64,000 nt of DNA, taken from NCBI RefSeq assembly GCF_019320115.1, contig NC_089582.1, forward strand, positions 125,451,259 through 125,515,258. Reading direction: 5' to 3'. Position 1 is the stretch's first letter. Each line of letters opens with the position of its first letter. Position numbers and translations under genes: made by a program. The notes beneath the pieces are model-generated. The model saw only the letters and a list, made by a program, of their open reading frames with translations, was not told where the DNA came from and searched no databases. The stretch is from Miscanthus floridulus (taxonomy: Eukaryota; Streptophyta; Magnoliopsida; Poales; Poaceae). Below, one piece after another: positions 52,901 to 63,988 of this stretch.

Positions 52901-53576
52901 CCACGTATTCTTTCCTAAATAGGACGCACCCCTTCGGGCAAGCATGTATCTACTCATACGGCATCTTAAGTGCACGAAGGAGTTTCTGTAACTCATGCAT
53001 GCTCTTTGGTAGAAGGTGACCCTCTAGAAGTAGGCTGCCAATAACTATCAACATACCATCGAAGGCGTCTTGACTTAGGCTATACTGGGACTTTAACGCC
53101 ATTATGCGTCCAATGGCATCCAGTTGAGAAACCTTTGTCTGGCCGTGAAGGGGTTTTTGTGCCACGGCAAACATGTCTTAGAATGCCTTTGCAGTTGCCT
53201 CTGGCTCCTCCTCTGTACGTCCTTCAGCGAACTATGCCTCGTGATAGTCATTTAACATGTCTGCTACCCCAGCATCAGCATCATAATCCTCGACGTGTGG
53301 TCTCACCACCTCATCTCTCATACGATTGGCTTCACCATGGTAGACCCACCGGGTATAGTCTACTATAAATGCATTCTTCCAAAGATGTTCCCCCATGACC
53401 TTCTTTGTTTGTCTTTTCCTGTTTGTACATTTGCTGCAGGGACAACAAATTTTACTCGCTCCTTTAGCAGCCACGCCAAATGCCCATTCCAAGAAAGCAT
53501 CAGTCTTGTCGATCCATTCATTGGTGACCTGACCCTGACTTGCATGGCCCGTGTACATCCACTTATGGTCCTTCAT
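49961..53576 (-). pseudogene. TNP2/TNPD-like CACTA transposase remnant
   Basis: From 53576 downward: a transposase-associated domain (WMYTGHASQG, a CPCSKC zinc-type pair, HLWKNAF); then the transposase core (GEAWTHFDG, DGFNPYGMMAAPYTCWPV, QRQNIFLSLIIP, DELVRAWEE; then HQQFLSFDHAFRRD); then a DUF4218-type region (GMKSHDYHIWIERLL, LCAKEL, HLPFEARMGGPC) down to about 51337; then DUF4216-type pieces (50767-50400, with VYYLPYACQSKSHL near 50370) and an acidic C-terminus ending HEDYF at 49961. The frame changes near 52530, several stops interrupt it (for instance after VWTYD and before the DUF4218 part), and another frame change between 51337 and 51262 may be an intron. Not functional. Confidence 0.85.
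51538..51833. repeat. source copy of the 296-bp duplicated transposase segment
   Basis: It lies in its natural coding context within the transposase remnant; the partner is 49222-49517. Confidence 0.95.
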
Positions 53577-53679
53577 CCTCTAACATATATAGCGGCAAGT
53601 AATATAAACATCAATTGCATCTACACGATGTTCCTACTATCTAATAGGTGAGGATAGGTCCTAATCCCACACGAGGATC

Positions 53680-53860
53680 CATAGATGAGGTTAGTTTCCA
53701 TGCTCTACTCCTATCCGAGATAGAATTTCGGTAGCACCTCTCCGCTGTTCTCCAAATACACGTCCTACCAGGGAGAGTGTGTATCCAGAGAACAACAGGG
53801 AGATGATGCCAAAACTCTATCTTGGATCGGAGCAGACCATGGAAACTAACCCCACCTATG
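53680..53860. repeat. inverted repeat with 90-bp arms, 5' of the transposase
   Basis: The left arm begins CATAGATGAGGTTAGTTTCC and the right arm ends GGAAACTAACCCCACCTATG; the two pair along almost their whole length with a centre near 53770. It lies about 100 bp before the first transposase domain, in the presumed leader or first intron. Confidence 0.8.
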
Positions 53861-55100
53861 CATCCGCGGGCTGTCTAAAAAACATGGATAATTTGAAACA
53901 GATACGGTTTTAGATATGGAAATATCTATATATTTCCAACCGTATCTCTTTCGAATGGGAGACGCCTAACTGGGTTACGTGATCTACGACCATGATACGG
54001 AAAGAGGGGTTATACCTAGGGTGGTGGTGGAGTTAGGCTAGCGGGGCTATGGCGGGTCGGTGCAGTGGCGAGGCGACACGGTGCAGGCAGACCCACAGCG
54101 GCGAGGAAGGCGATCGAGGTCATCGAGGTACTCCGGCTCCGCTCCAGTGGGCTCTTCTCGGCAAAAAAGAAACATAAAACTATCAATACAAAATTCGACA
54201 GCACCTCTCCTGCATGGTGAGGTTTCCAAAACCTGCAAGAAAACCAATGGCATGATGGCCGACATGCACATATATATGAACGGCACGATGGCCGATATGC
54301 ACAAGATTATGTAAGGAACACCTAGCAACGTAATCAGGATAAGCAAGGATCAGGGATTACAAATTCAGGATCTGTATCCCATTACTAATATATGTACATG
54401 AAGGAACACCTAGCAATGTAACAAATGCTACTGAAATCTTGAAATGAGTGAGGTAGTGTCTAATATTTCTCCAACACATATAAGCAAGAATGTATGTGTT
54501 AGTTTAGTGACCATTGGGAAGTTATACATTGTTCAATACACAACGGAAATCAAAGTCCCTAATTTTTATCCTTTATTTCTAGGAGACAAACATGCATAGG
54601 AATGTACAGTAACCCTAACCCTAGATCCCTAAATTACAAAACCTAACCAAGACATCTTAATCTATTCATGCATCCACATCCATCAGGCGGAGACAGCATA
54701 GGGGCTCACCACTGCAGAATGGCAAAGCTCAGCATGACGAGCAAGGTGACCATTTAGCTCGGAGAGCGCTGTGAGGGAGTGTCGCTGCTGTAGGACTGCA
54801 CCGCCGCGACCGAGATGCCCGGATGCGGGTCGCCGCTGCTACGGGGCCATGCCACGCCCCGACGGCGTTGCTGCGGTGCCGCTACAGGAGCGCGCGAGGT
54901 CAAAGGCATCGTTGCTTCGGTGGCCTCCTTCTTCCTCCTCCTTCTCTTCCTCCTTCTTCCTCCTTCCTCCTCTCCTCCTCCTCCTCTCTTATTCCTCCTC
55001 CGGCGGCGCAGCGTGGGGGTGGCGGCGACGGTGCTGGCGCGGTTTGCCTGCGTGCGTGTGTGCGGGTGTGTGTGGGCTGGCTGGGCCGGCAGGGTTAAAT
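53861..55100 (-). other. 5' region of the large CACTA, GC-rich first part
   Basis: No clear product. Between 54740 and 55090 the DNA is GC-rich with a pyrimidine block (CTTCCTCC units, 54925-54990), which reads as a purine-rich leader on the transposase strand. Probably promoter and untranslated first exon of the transposase gene. Confidence 0.4.
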
Positions 55101-55410
55101 CCCCCCTTTGCCGAGTGCCCCTGATCTGGCACTCGGTAAACTATTTTTTATTTTTTTTTAATTCTCTGCCGAGTACCACCTGGCCTGGCACTCGGCAAAG
55201 AGGGTTTTTTTTAAAAAAAATCTTTGCTGAGTGCCCCCTATCTGGCACTCGGCAAAATATTTTTTAATTTTTTTAAATTCTTTGCTGAGTGCCACCCAGT
55301 CTAGCACTCGGCAAAGAGGGGGGTTTTAATTTTTTTTAATTCTTTGCTGAGTGCCATACATCCTGGCACTCGACAAAGAGGCTCCTTTGCCGAGCGCCAA
55401 ACTCAAACAC

Positions 55411-56346
55411 TCGGCAAACCATATTTTTTTCACTTTTGACCTCCAAACTTTTTTTGCAGTGCTCATACAATACCTAGTACTCCATGTTCCAATGTGCCAC
55501 ATTTCTCGGACTTTTTCTATATTTCTTTAATTTATTTTATTTAATTGAATTTTCTTGGATAATTCAAATTATAACAGTTGGTCATTCAAATAATGAAAAA
55601 ATGAATGGAAATGATATTCATGTTATTTAGTATAATGTGAGGCCGCATCCAGGAACAGACCACTAATTTCGAACATCTTGTTCACAAAACATGACCACGA
55701 ACTTGCGGTCGAGTTGTTTTTAAATTTTATAAAAAGCAAACGAAGTCCAAAAATCATAAAACTTGTTAAGATGTCATGATATCATATGTGGAGGCTGTGA
55801 TAAAAATCTGAGGATGTTTCACGCAAGTTATCACGTACGATGCTTGCCACCTCATCGAGCTCTTCACGAAATCATGAAACTTCTTTGGAGATTCTTCGGT
55901 TTGCAAGCATCGTACGTGACAACTTGCGCGAAAACATCTCAAATTTTTATCACATCCTCCACATATGATATCATGACATCTTGACAAGTTTTATAATTTT
56001 CGGACTTCGTTTGCTTTTTATAGAATTTAAAAACAACTCAACCGCAAGTTCGTGGTCATGTTTCGTCAACAAGATGTTCGAAATTGGTGGTCTGTTCCTG
56101 GATACGGCCTCACATTATACTAAATAACATGAATATCATTTTTCTATTTATTTTTTTCATTATTCAAATAACTAGTAGTTATAATTTGAATTATCTAAGA
56201 AAATTCAATTAAATGAAATAAATTAAAGAAATATAGAAAAAGTCCGAGAAATGTGCCATATTGGAACATGGAGTACCAGGTATTGTATGAGGACTGTAGA
56301 AAAAAATTTGGAGGTTAAAAGTGAAAAAAAATATGGTTTACCGAGT
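55411..56346. repeat. 0.93-kb palindrome in the CACTA 5' subterminal region
   Basis: The arms 55411 to about 55880 and about 55881 to 56346 are inverted copies. Examples: CCATATTTTTTTCACTTTTGA against its inverse near 56318-56338; the same 'gatatcatgacatct' context at 55770 and 55975; both strands give closely similar 73-codon frames (CHDIICGGCDKNLR). Terminal CGGCAAAC/TTTACCG units bound it. Confidence 0.9.
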
Positions 56347-56732
56347 GTCAAAAAATGACACTCGGCAAATCACCACTTTGCCGAGTGTCAGCAGAAGACA
56401 CTCGGCAAAGGGTTAACGGCGGCTGCCGGCCGTTAACGACGGCGGCCCTTTGCTGAGTATTCTGGTTTGCCGAGTGCCCGACACTCGGCAAACCTAGTCT
56501 TTGCCGAGTGCTCGGCACTCAGCAAACCACCTCTTTGCCGAGTGCCATTTGTTTGCCAACTACTTTCTCTATGGCACTCGACAAATAGCCTCTTTGTCTA
56601 GTGCCCGATAAAAAGCACTCGGCAAAGGCTGGGACACTCGACAAAGAAGCCGTCTCCGGTAGTGATGGAACCCATAATTACAATATTTTGTGGACAGAGA
56701 GAGTACAGTTCATATAGAATATATCTACTCAT

Positions 56733-56917
56733 CAACCATGTGTTTCAACAAAAGGTAGCACATGGTTGTTTGCTAGCTACAAAACACACAATTTGTAACA
56801 AAGGAAAAAACCATGTGTTTTAGCATAAGCTAGCACATGGTTGTTGGTTGTTTGCATAACACATGATTTCCAAGAGAGAAGAAACTATGTGTTTTAGCAC
56901 AAGGTAGCACACGTTTT
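56733..56917. repeat. three tandem stem-loop units
   Basis: Each unit of about 75 bp holds CAACCATGTG ... CACATGGTTG arms of 9-10 bp around a loop 'ttt(c/t)a(a/g)ca(a/t)aagg/ctag'. Units start near 56733, 56810 and 56884; the third is degenerate. It lies between the Stowaway end and the SAPS gene fragment. Confidence 0.65.
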
Positions 56918-59900
56918 TAAAGAGCTGCAAGGTTCATTCGCTGCTCCCTCTGTGCTTGATGCTTCAGCCGCACCTCCAGTCTGGCCCTCTTGAGCATCCA
57001 CATGTCGCTCAGAGGTTTCAGGCTCATGGGATGCACTATCCTCTTCTGTACACAAAATTTTCTCACTGACCGTGGTAGCATCACTGTCGTTAGCAACTTC
57101 TGCCAGTTCCTTGGCCTCCTCAATAGGACCATTTTCAAGGGATGCACTTTCCAGCAGTGACTCGGTGCCAGTGGTTTCACCAATTAGCACTTCATCAGTT
57201 TCCTCCGCGTTCCAGGAAATCTCTTCAGAATTGGGGGATGATGAAGGAACAGAGGCAGCTAGGCGATCATTGATTCATCTATCACCATCAAACGTAAACC
57301 AGTTTGAATTCATGAAGAGGGAACTGCTGCAGAATGCGCACACTATAAGCCATCTTACTTCTTGTAAGATTTAGGTCACTAAAAAATATTAATTACCTGT
57401 CCTGATCATCCCCCAAACGCAATGAAGATATTACTACTTCAGCTGACTCATCATCAAAGTAGACATCCTAAAATACATGGCAGGAATAAGCTCATAGATA
57501 ATCCATGTTTGTTATAGCATGATACAATATGTTTTTAATTATCAAATCAAAAGTATTGACCATTTACCAATCTTACATTGACTGTATTGAAGTAAAATAA
57601 TAGAAATATTTACATAAGTAGTACTGTAAGCATACCTCATCATCTCATTCGTGGGATCCTTGTGCCTGCAATAATCAAACATGAAATACGTTATAATGTT
57701 AGCAATGAAGGTAATATTAGTATATTATAGTTATCTGGGAGAATCCCAAGGTTTTATTTTTACATGGTTGAAATGTTTAGTTGTAAAACAGCAACAGTGA
57801 AGATATTATAACAGATTTAGAAATTGAACACAACTTTTTTTCTAAATACCACTCTACAAAATTATAGCATGCTACAAAAGAACATGATGTTCAAAACTCA
57901 AGAAAACGTGCTAAAAACTAACGAAAATCACCTCTTCAATGTCATCATTGCTGTATATCCCATATCAAAATGCCTGACTCAGATTATTAGCAAGTGCTGC
58001 CACATCATAGTCTCTGTATCGAAAGTCATCATCATCGCTATCCCTCCCATGATCATGTAGAGAAGTTGGACGGCTGCAGCATAAAACATTAGCCAACGGT
58101 CAGGAAGAAATATACAAGTTACCACAGAGAAATCACAAGTGTTTTAGCAGTGTACACAAGAATAAGAAAGTCCAGGATGGGAAAAAACATACCCACATGC
58201 CAAATGGTAAACGTTCTCCACCTCATTGCGTTTGACCAGGACATCTGTTTGCCATGCAGCCCACTCGCTGTTCTCCTATAAACACAAGTTTACAAATGTA
58301 AATGAGTATGACACAATAGTTCCAAATTGTTGGCCAAAGATGAAACAGAAATTGGAAATACCTGCAAGTGACTATGTATCATGTTGTTACTATTTTCCAA
58401 TTGAATGAGCTTATTCGCTATTCGAGTTATGTGTCCAATATTCCCAATTCTTGGAGGTTCTTTCCCTTCTGACGGTAATGTTGGCTACAAACACAAGGCA
58501 CAATCAAAATACTGGCTACATAAGCAAAGAAAAAAAACAAGATGACAAGTATCAAGAAATAGATTTACCCCATTAGACTCCACTGGCAGAGATGGACCTT
58601 TTTCAGCGGCAAGGACTTTACCGACAAGGCCGCAGTCATTAAGGATATGGTCAGTCAATTGATTTCTTTTAACCTCAAGGCAAGAAACAATAATGTTCTC
58701 AACATGATGATGCAAAAAGTTATTATAAGGGTACCTGCAGCACCAAGCAATGTATGAGGATTTGCCATTAACAGTGACCGTTAAGGAATAAAACACACAG
58801 TAGCCCACTTACAAAAAAAATAAATCAATGCAATGCTTTATCACTGATTGGTTTATTAGCTCCTTCTCAGCAATTTCACTACCAATTGTTAGCAAAATAG
58901 AGATGAACTCTACAATCTGAAAGAAACAGAAGTATAATTTATTAAAACAAAATAGACAGGAAACGGCTCTGAAGAGACACGTTGAATGAAGGAAACGATT
59001 AATTGGACCTTCTGAGCCTGGCCTAACTGCAGAGTTATGCAAGGTGGACAGCAGTTGAGGCCATCAAACTCAGATTGAAAGCATATCTCTCTCAGAAATA
59101 CCCCGTCATATATCCTCATGCATGGTATTAAATAATAGTAAAGTCTAAAAATCCCTAGGCAGCATGAATGCTTCCATCAAATAACTGGAAGGTTAAGAAT
59201 AATTTATTCAGGAGGAAAAAATGTCTTAAGCAAACGAAAACTAATCATATATGCTCAAACTAAAAACAAGAGATCCACAGCGTCTGAGCATACCTTCAAA
59301 CGGTATTTTCCAAGAGGCGGACGCAAACATCCATAAGTTGTAGGCAAAACATTTTTAGAAGAAGTAATGTCCAGTAACTTCAGCAAGTCACCTAAGATGT
59401 GATTACAGGTATACTGGTAAGTCCTTGGAAAGGCAATCAAGCATTTCATATTTTCATTAAACATGCCAGGTGTGCACATAACAAGGAGAATGTGTGTGAT
59501 AGAAAGCAAGGGTGTAACAAGTGAAAAGCATATAAACAATACAAGTAGCATTAAGTAGAAAGAATCAAGCATAGAGCACTCACCTAAACTCTCCAGCATA
59601 CCATCAACTGTTTCTGGACTGGCTGTGATCAGCGTCCCATGAGTTAAGTTGCTTCTAAATGCATGGTATGAGGCTGATGCTAGTCTTTTGGGGTCCAACA
59701 AAGACATACACACTGACAATGAATGAACCAAAACAGATTTTGGTCTTGACACTTCAAGAGCATGACAAAACAACCTACCAACAAAACTGGTACTAGGAAC
59801 AAGCAAAGAAAAATGAACATAATAATATCTGACAAAGGAAGCGATATGATGCACAAAAGTTGCATTTTTTGATCGCACAAAAATTAAATGAAAAGGACAA

Positions 59901-60554
59901 ACCTTGGGCTGCATATTTTCACAGCAACAGCAGGAGGGGCGCATCGAGTTACAGCGAAAAGGATTTCAGCAACATTTGCATGCACTTCAGGAGAGTCCTG
60001 TTTGATCAAGGCAACATAGATATATGAGCCCTTTACTAGAAATATATCCAAAAAACATATGAATTCTACTGAGACAACAAACCAACCTCCATAACCACTG
60101 CAAGTACAGCATAATAATGACATTTTTTCGCGAAAATGTAGGAGAGCTGTGGTTCATTATTATTAAGAAGAAAATATAGGACAAGAACCCAAACACCCAC
60201 ACACTCTACACACACCAAAGCTTAATAATGACATGGTTTAGTGCCCAACAAATGTCATATAGCACTATGTTACTAAGTGATCAAGTGTACTTACTGATGA
60301 GCTAAATTTGTCCACAATCATTCCCAATACATCTGTGTTCTATAACCAATGCAATGTATCCGCGAAATTCGAGTATATGGTTTCATCAGCGCGAATCAAT
60401 CTCATCAACACCTGTTTTACAATCAATTTGATGACCAACACCAACCAAAGGCACTCACCAAACTAGACGGGGAATGAGTTCAATAACTACTTACCTCCAT
60501 TATTGATGTGATACCAATGAGGTCGACAAGCTGGACAACAATATTTGGATGCTC
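56894..60554 (-). pseudogene. fragment of a SAPS-domain gene (PP6/SIT4 phosphatase regulatory subunit)
   Basis: Thirteen exons with GT/AG borders and matching phases: 60554-60495, 60411-60295, 59997-59903, 59786-59584, 59391-59294, 58916-58813, 58734-58569, 58484-58362, 58275-58193, 58073-57932, 57665-57636, 57467-57397 and 57326-56894. The product reads as the middle and C-terminal part of a plant SAPS protein (VQLVDLIGITSIME, TRCAPPA, RPKSVLVHSLSV, TYGCLRPPLG, YPYNNFLHHHVENIIVSCLE, EWAAWQTDVLVKRNEVENV), the subunit that directs PP6-type phosphatases. About 200 N-terminal residues and the start codon are missing. In-frame stops occur in exons 2 (TAG), 10, 11 and 13 (TGA), but no frameshift and no broken splice site. 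It cannot make the full protein. Confidence 0.88.
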
Positions 60555-61003
60555 CTAGAAAAAGGTAAAATAAAAAAGACAAGTAAACATAAATTGGAAT
60601 GTACACAAATGACACCATCTTTCCAGCATAGCATCCAAAGAACATGAAAAAATGATTAAGTGTAATGCATTATATCGATGAAATTACTACGAAACAAAAT
60701 ATTTACTCACACATAATGAGATGTTCTCGGTGAAAAAATGCATAATGATTATGATCTTCAAAAATTACAAAACAAGAACATAAAAATTGCATGTTTCAAA
60801 TAGTGCAAATACTACATGTTGTTAATGCAATTATACTATATATGTATATAAATACAGAATCCGGCTCATGAATGTGGAGCCTGCTCACAGTATAATTAAA
60901 CAGCACAGAATGTGTATATAAAAAGAGTGATGAATTTACATAGCTGGTTTGGAGTAACAAAAACAGTAGCAAGTTCATGAAATTCAGGGCTGGACATACA
61001 TAC

Positions 61004-61062
61004 CTCGGCATTATCCTCTTGGTTACTCCACGTGAACTGCACTTTGTGCCTCAAGACACTGC
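61004..61062 (-). other. possible captured exon, unidentified
   Basis: A 59-bp block with an ATGCAG acceptor and a GTATGT donor on the minus strand reads SVLRHKVQFTWSNQEDNAE in one frame. It does not belong to the SAPS or YTH patterns I know. It may be a piece of a fourth gene, or chance. Confidence 0.3.
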
Positions 61063-61244
61063 CTGCATGTTTAGCAGACTGAGTGATTCAGAACAACAAA
61101 ATTGTGAACCAAAACAAAAACAACCAAACCACCACATTATTGCAGCTGTTCCTCACCTTCTTTTACTAGTCCTAGCAGAACTAGCAGAACTATCTCAAGA
61201 CGCTGCCTGCATGATGAATTCACAACGGCATCAGGAACAAATCA

Positions 61245-61500
61245 CAATAAACAGAAATGAAATATGTTGGCACAAATCACAAATAACAATTTTTTCTATG
61301 GAAGGACAAGGACAAAAAATGTTGTTCGCGCTAGCACAAATCATAAATCATAAATAACAAAAATGAAATGTGTTGGCACAAATCACAAATAACATTTTTT
61401 TTCTATGGAAAGACAAGGACAATGTTTGTGCTGGCACAAATCATAAACCACATTAAACAGAAATGAAATATGTTGGCACAAATCACAGATAACAATTAAA
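61245..61500. repeat. tandem repeat, unit about 100 bp
   Basis: Units contain ATGTTGGCACAAATCACAAA followed by 'taacaattttttctatggaaggacaaggaca'. Starts near 61261, 61368 and 61466. Diverged single units recur near 62555-62660, in the next inter-exon stretch. Confidence 0.75.
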
Positions 61501-61719
61501 AGAGTTAGACAGATAACCTGGAGACACCATGAAAAAATATGGGAAAACTTAGCTACCGCAACATTAAAAGAGTTAGACATAGCAATTTTCCATTTATCTT
61601 AAGAGAGTACTGACTTCCTGATTCATGCATATCAAGAATTTTTACTATAATGTGAAACCATCAACAATCAATGGAGAAACTGACAAAACAAGAGAAAAAC
61701 TAAAAGCAACTTAACTCAC

Positions 61720-61932
61720 CTCCTGTGTGTGTCTGCTGTTAGTAACTGGTTTGTTTTCATTATACTTAAGATTGATGTGCTTCAACAAGCTGTTAGGAAT
61801 GTCCTTCATAATATGCCACTTGACAGGAAACCAACCAGTCCACTTGTCCTGCTGCAAGTATTCAACTATCTTGTTAAAATCAACTCGACCCACCATCTCA
61901 GCCAGACCAATAAACTATCCGCTGGTGTTAAC
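61720..61932 (-). pseudogene. single exon of a YTH-domain (m6A reader, ECT-type) gene
   Basis: 71 codons between a TTTTTTAG acceptor and a GTGAGT donor. The reading is the core of the YTH domain: FNKIVEYLQQDKWTGWFPVK, WHIMKDIPNSLLKHI, NENKPVTNSRHTQE. The aromatic W...W pair around FPVKW, part of the methyl-adenosine pocket in this family, is present. Codon 6 is TAG where relatives have Gln (NTSGQF). Neighbouring YTH exons are not found in the flanks. An isolated exon cannot act as a reader. Confidence 0.85.
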
Positions 61933-62814
61933 CTAAAAAATTAAGGAAAACAAATAGATACCTTTCGCTTACTATCAGTTTTCTAAAGCAAATAGGGTTC
62001 ACAGGAAAGATGCAGTGTGGTCCTGAGAACCTAGTGAGTCAGTGAAACCAAAGCTACATTCATCATCAGCACCTACTGCTACTGGGAAATGAAGCAGACA
62101 TGCACAACACTGGTAAAGCCAGCAAGGATTACTTGTTTATCAGTATTAACAAAGATAGATGACAAACTAGGACACAACCACAAAATCATGACAAATATAA
62201 AATACATTTAGTAACAAATATACTAGCTCTAGCACAAATCACAAGTAACAATTTAGTAACAACGAGGCTAACGGTTCAATAACAGCATATTGCATATGCT
62301 TAGAACTAAAATTGCAGTACCTGATACTTGCAATCTATATTATAGCAAACTGCAATTATGTAACTGCATCTTTAAATTGTTTGGTTTACTGAATCTTTAA
62401 GTTGTCTGATCAGAAATAGTTCTTTGGTATCACTAAAGTACAACTGACATAAGACATAAGTGCTCCTGTAGCAGTGTCATTGACAGAAAACCACCTAATA
62501 AAACAAGCTACTTGTGGAAAATGGTGCTTCTGGGGTTTGTATTATATTGATGTGCGAGGACAAGGACAAAAATGAGATATGTATTGGCACAAATCAGAAT
62601 TAACAAAGTTCATGAAGTGAAAGCACAAATCACAAGAGATAATTTTTTACTATGAAAGGACAAAGTTTTTACCCTACCAGCTTCACAAATGCATTCTAAA
62701 GACACAAACACACACTAATTCTCAAGCCGAATTAGATCTATTCCTTAAAGAGAAGACTTATATTAAAATAGAAATGAGATGCACTCCTTAAAAATGTACT
62801 GTCTAGTGCTTACA

Positions 62815-62873
62815 CTGAAACAAAAGACCCATTTCTAGTCCCAAATGGCCCATCCAGAAGAATATCGATGCCC
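62815..62873 (-). other. possible captured exon, unidentified
   Basis: On the minus strand GCTTTAG is followed by an open block reading GIDILLDGPFGTRNGSFVS and then GTAAGC. The borders fit splice sites but I cannot assign a gene. Confidence 0.3.
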
Positions 62874-63492
62874 TAAAGCAAGAACAATTGCATGCTCTAA
62901 GTTAACTAAAATAGTGACAAAGTTATTTATAAAGACCAGATATTGCACATGTTACACACCATAATTGCAGTAGTTTAAGTGTGCAATTTACTACTAATAA
63001 ATGTGCAATCAAAAAAATTGTATAACTGCATCCATTTAGCACGAAAAACCTAACAGCACTATTTGGGATCTTAAAAGCTCACTATCACAAGGGGTTCAAC
63101 TGCTACAACTCTGAAAAAATTGAAATTCAAACATCAAAAAAGAGGATTAAATAAGATCTGTGGTAAGATATTGATAGGAGTAAGTCCATGATCACGGCAC
63201 TAACATTACAGAGTTCCACCAATTAAGACAAAATAATTTGTTTTAATACATTGTTTAGTCAGAGAGAAAGAGAGGTGCCATTAGAGCTAAGTAAAAAATC
63301 AACAGGAAGGCCAGCACAAGGTAATATACTTAATGATGTTTTCCCTGGCCAAGTGGCCATGGATGTTCAGGCCATTCTATATGAGAATGCATAAAGGTGT
63401 AAAAACCTGGATGATCCCCACATTTTATGCAGAATAGAATAAGATGATCCTCGATATCAATGTAAGTGTCAACGTAACAACAACAGACTTAC

Positions 63493-63988
63493 CTAAGGTG
63501 TTCCAATGTGCTCTCTCCCACATAAGCAACAGCTGCAAAGTGCATCACAGCATCAAATGCATTTTCAGCAAATATCTTGTTGACCTAGGAGCCAGTTAAG
63601 TGAAAAGAAGACTTTGGATGTAACTCTCCATAAGCAGAAAAGGCACAAGCAAAGCAGCTTTAGAAGCATAAATGAGGATGCAGATTTCTGGTCCCCCAGA
63701 TCAGCAAAGATGAATTGTAGTCTCCCAGGCTACGGAAATAAGCCCTGCAGAACCTTTACTGCTCCCATGTTTCCTCTAGATAGATTATCCTACAAGATGA
63801 ACCAAACTGTGCATCAGCAGAACGCTTAAATAACAATTAGTTCACACATTTAGTACAAAGAAAAACTTGATTACCACAATGGTAACTCGATAGTTAACCT
63901 TTAAGAGCCTTAAAGCGGCATGTGAACCAATATAACCAGCTGCTCCTGTAACTAAGACATGGGTAACCCCAGGTTCATGGTGAGAAAA
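63493..63988 (-). pseudogene. fragment of a UDP-arabinose 4-epimerase (UXE/MUR4-type) gene
   Basis: Three exons, high to low: 63988-63875 ([20 protein letters not shown], the NAD-binding GxxGxxG motif of short-chain epimerases), 63789 to about 63688 (DNLSRGNMGAVKVLQGLFP ... FADLGD) and 63584-63493 ([30 protein letters not shown]). This is the start of the catalytic domain of the Golgi enzyme that interconverts UDP-xylose and UDP-arabinose for cell-wall arabinans. The middle exon has a TAG inside the FPxPGR motif and lacks a GT donor at its expected end. Later exons do not follow to the left. Sequence upstream of 63988 continues out of the window. Confidence 0.85.

Larger units (their letters stand above)
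48874..56664 (-). mobile_element. CACTA (En/Spm) transposon with decayed TNP2-type transposase
   Basis: Terminal repeats of about 30 bp: left CACTACCGGATTCAGCTTCT, right (inverted) CACTACCGGAGACGGCTTCT, each continuing TTTG(C/T)CGAGTG. Target sites ACG (48871-48873) and ATG (56665-56667) differ by one C-to-T change. TTTGCCGAGTG / CACTCGGCAAAG units fill 48895-49210, 49525-49560, 55100-55420 and 56335-56650. The transposase reads right to left, so the element's 5' end is at 56664. Length 7791 bp. Stops and a frameshift make this copy non-autonomous. Confidence 0.93.
48654..56703. mobile_element. Stowaway-type MITE split by the 7.8-kb CACTA
   Basis: The left end CTCCCTCCATCCATAAAAGA follows a TA at 48652. 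The right end, read inverted, is CTCTCTCTGTCCACAAAATA and is followed by TA at 56704. CTCCCTCCRTCC with TA duplication is the Stowaway (Tc1/mariner) signature. Without the CACTA the MITE is about 255 bp. Confidence 0.8.

Noticed and set aside
54771..55267. Open frames with Ser/Leu/Phe runs near 55 kb as a membrane protein
   Set aside because: They come from a CTTCCTCC pyrimidine tract inside the CACTA 5' region; three overlapping frames are equally open.
55763..55987. Pair of 73-codon frames on opposite strands as duplicated small genes
   Set aside because: They are the two arms of the palindrome read inward; no start context and no domain.
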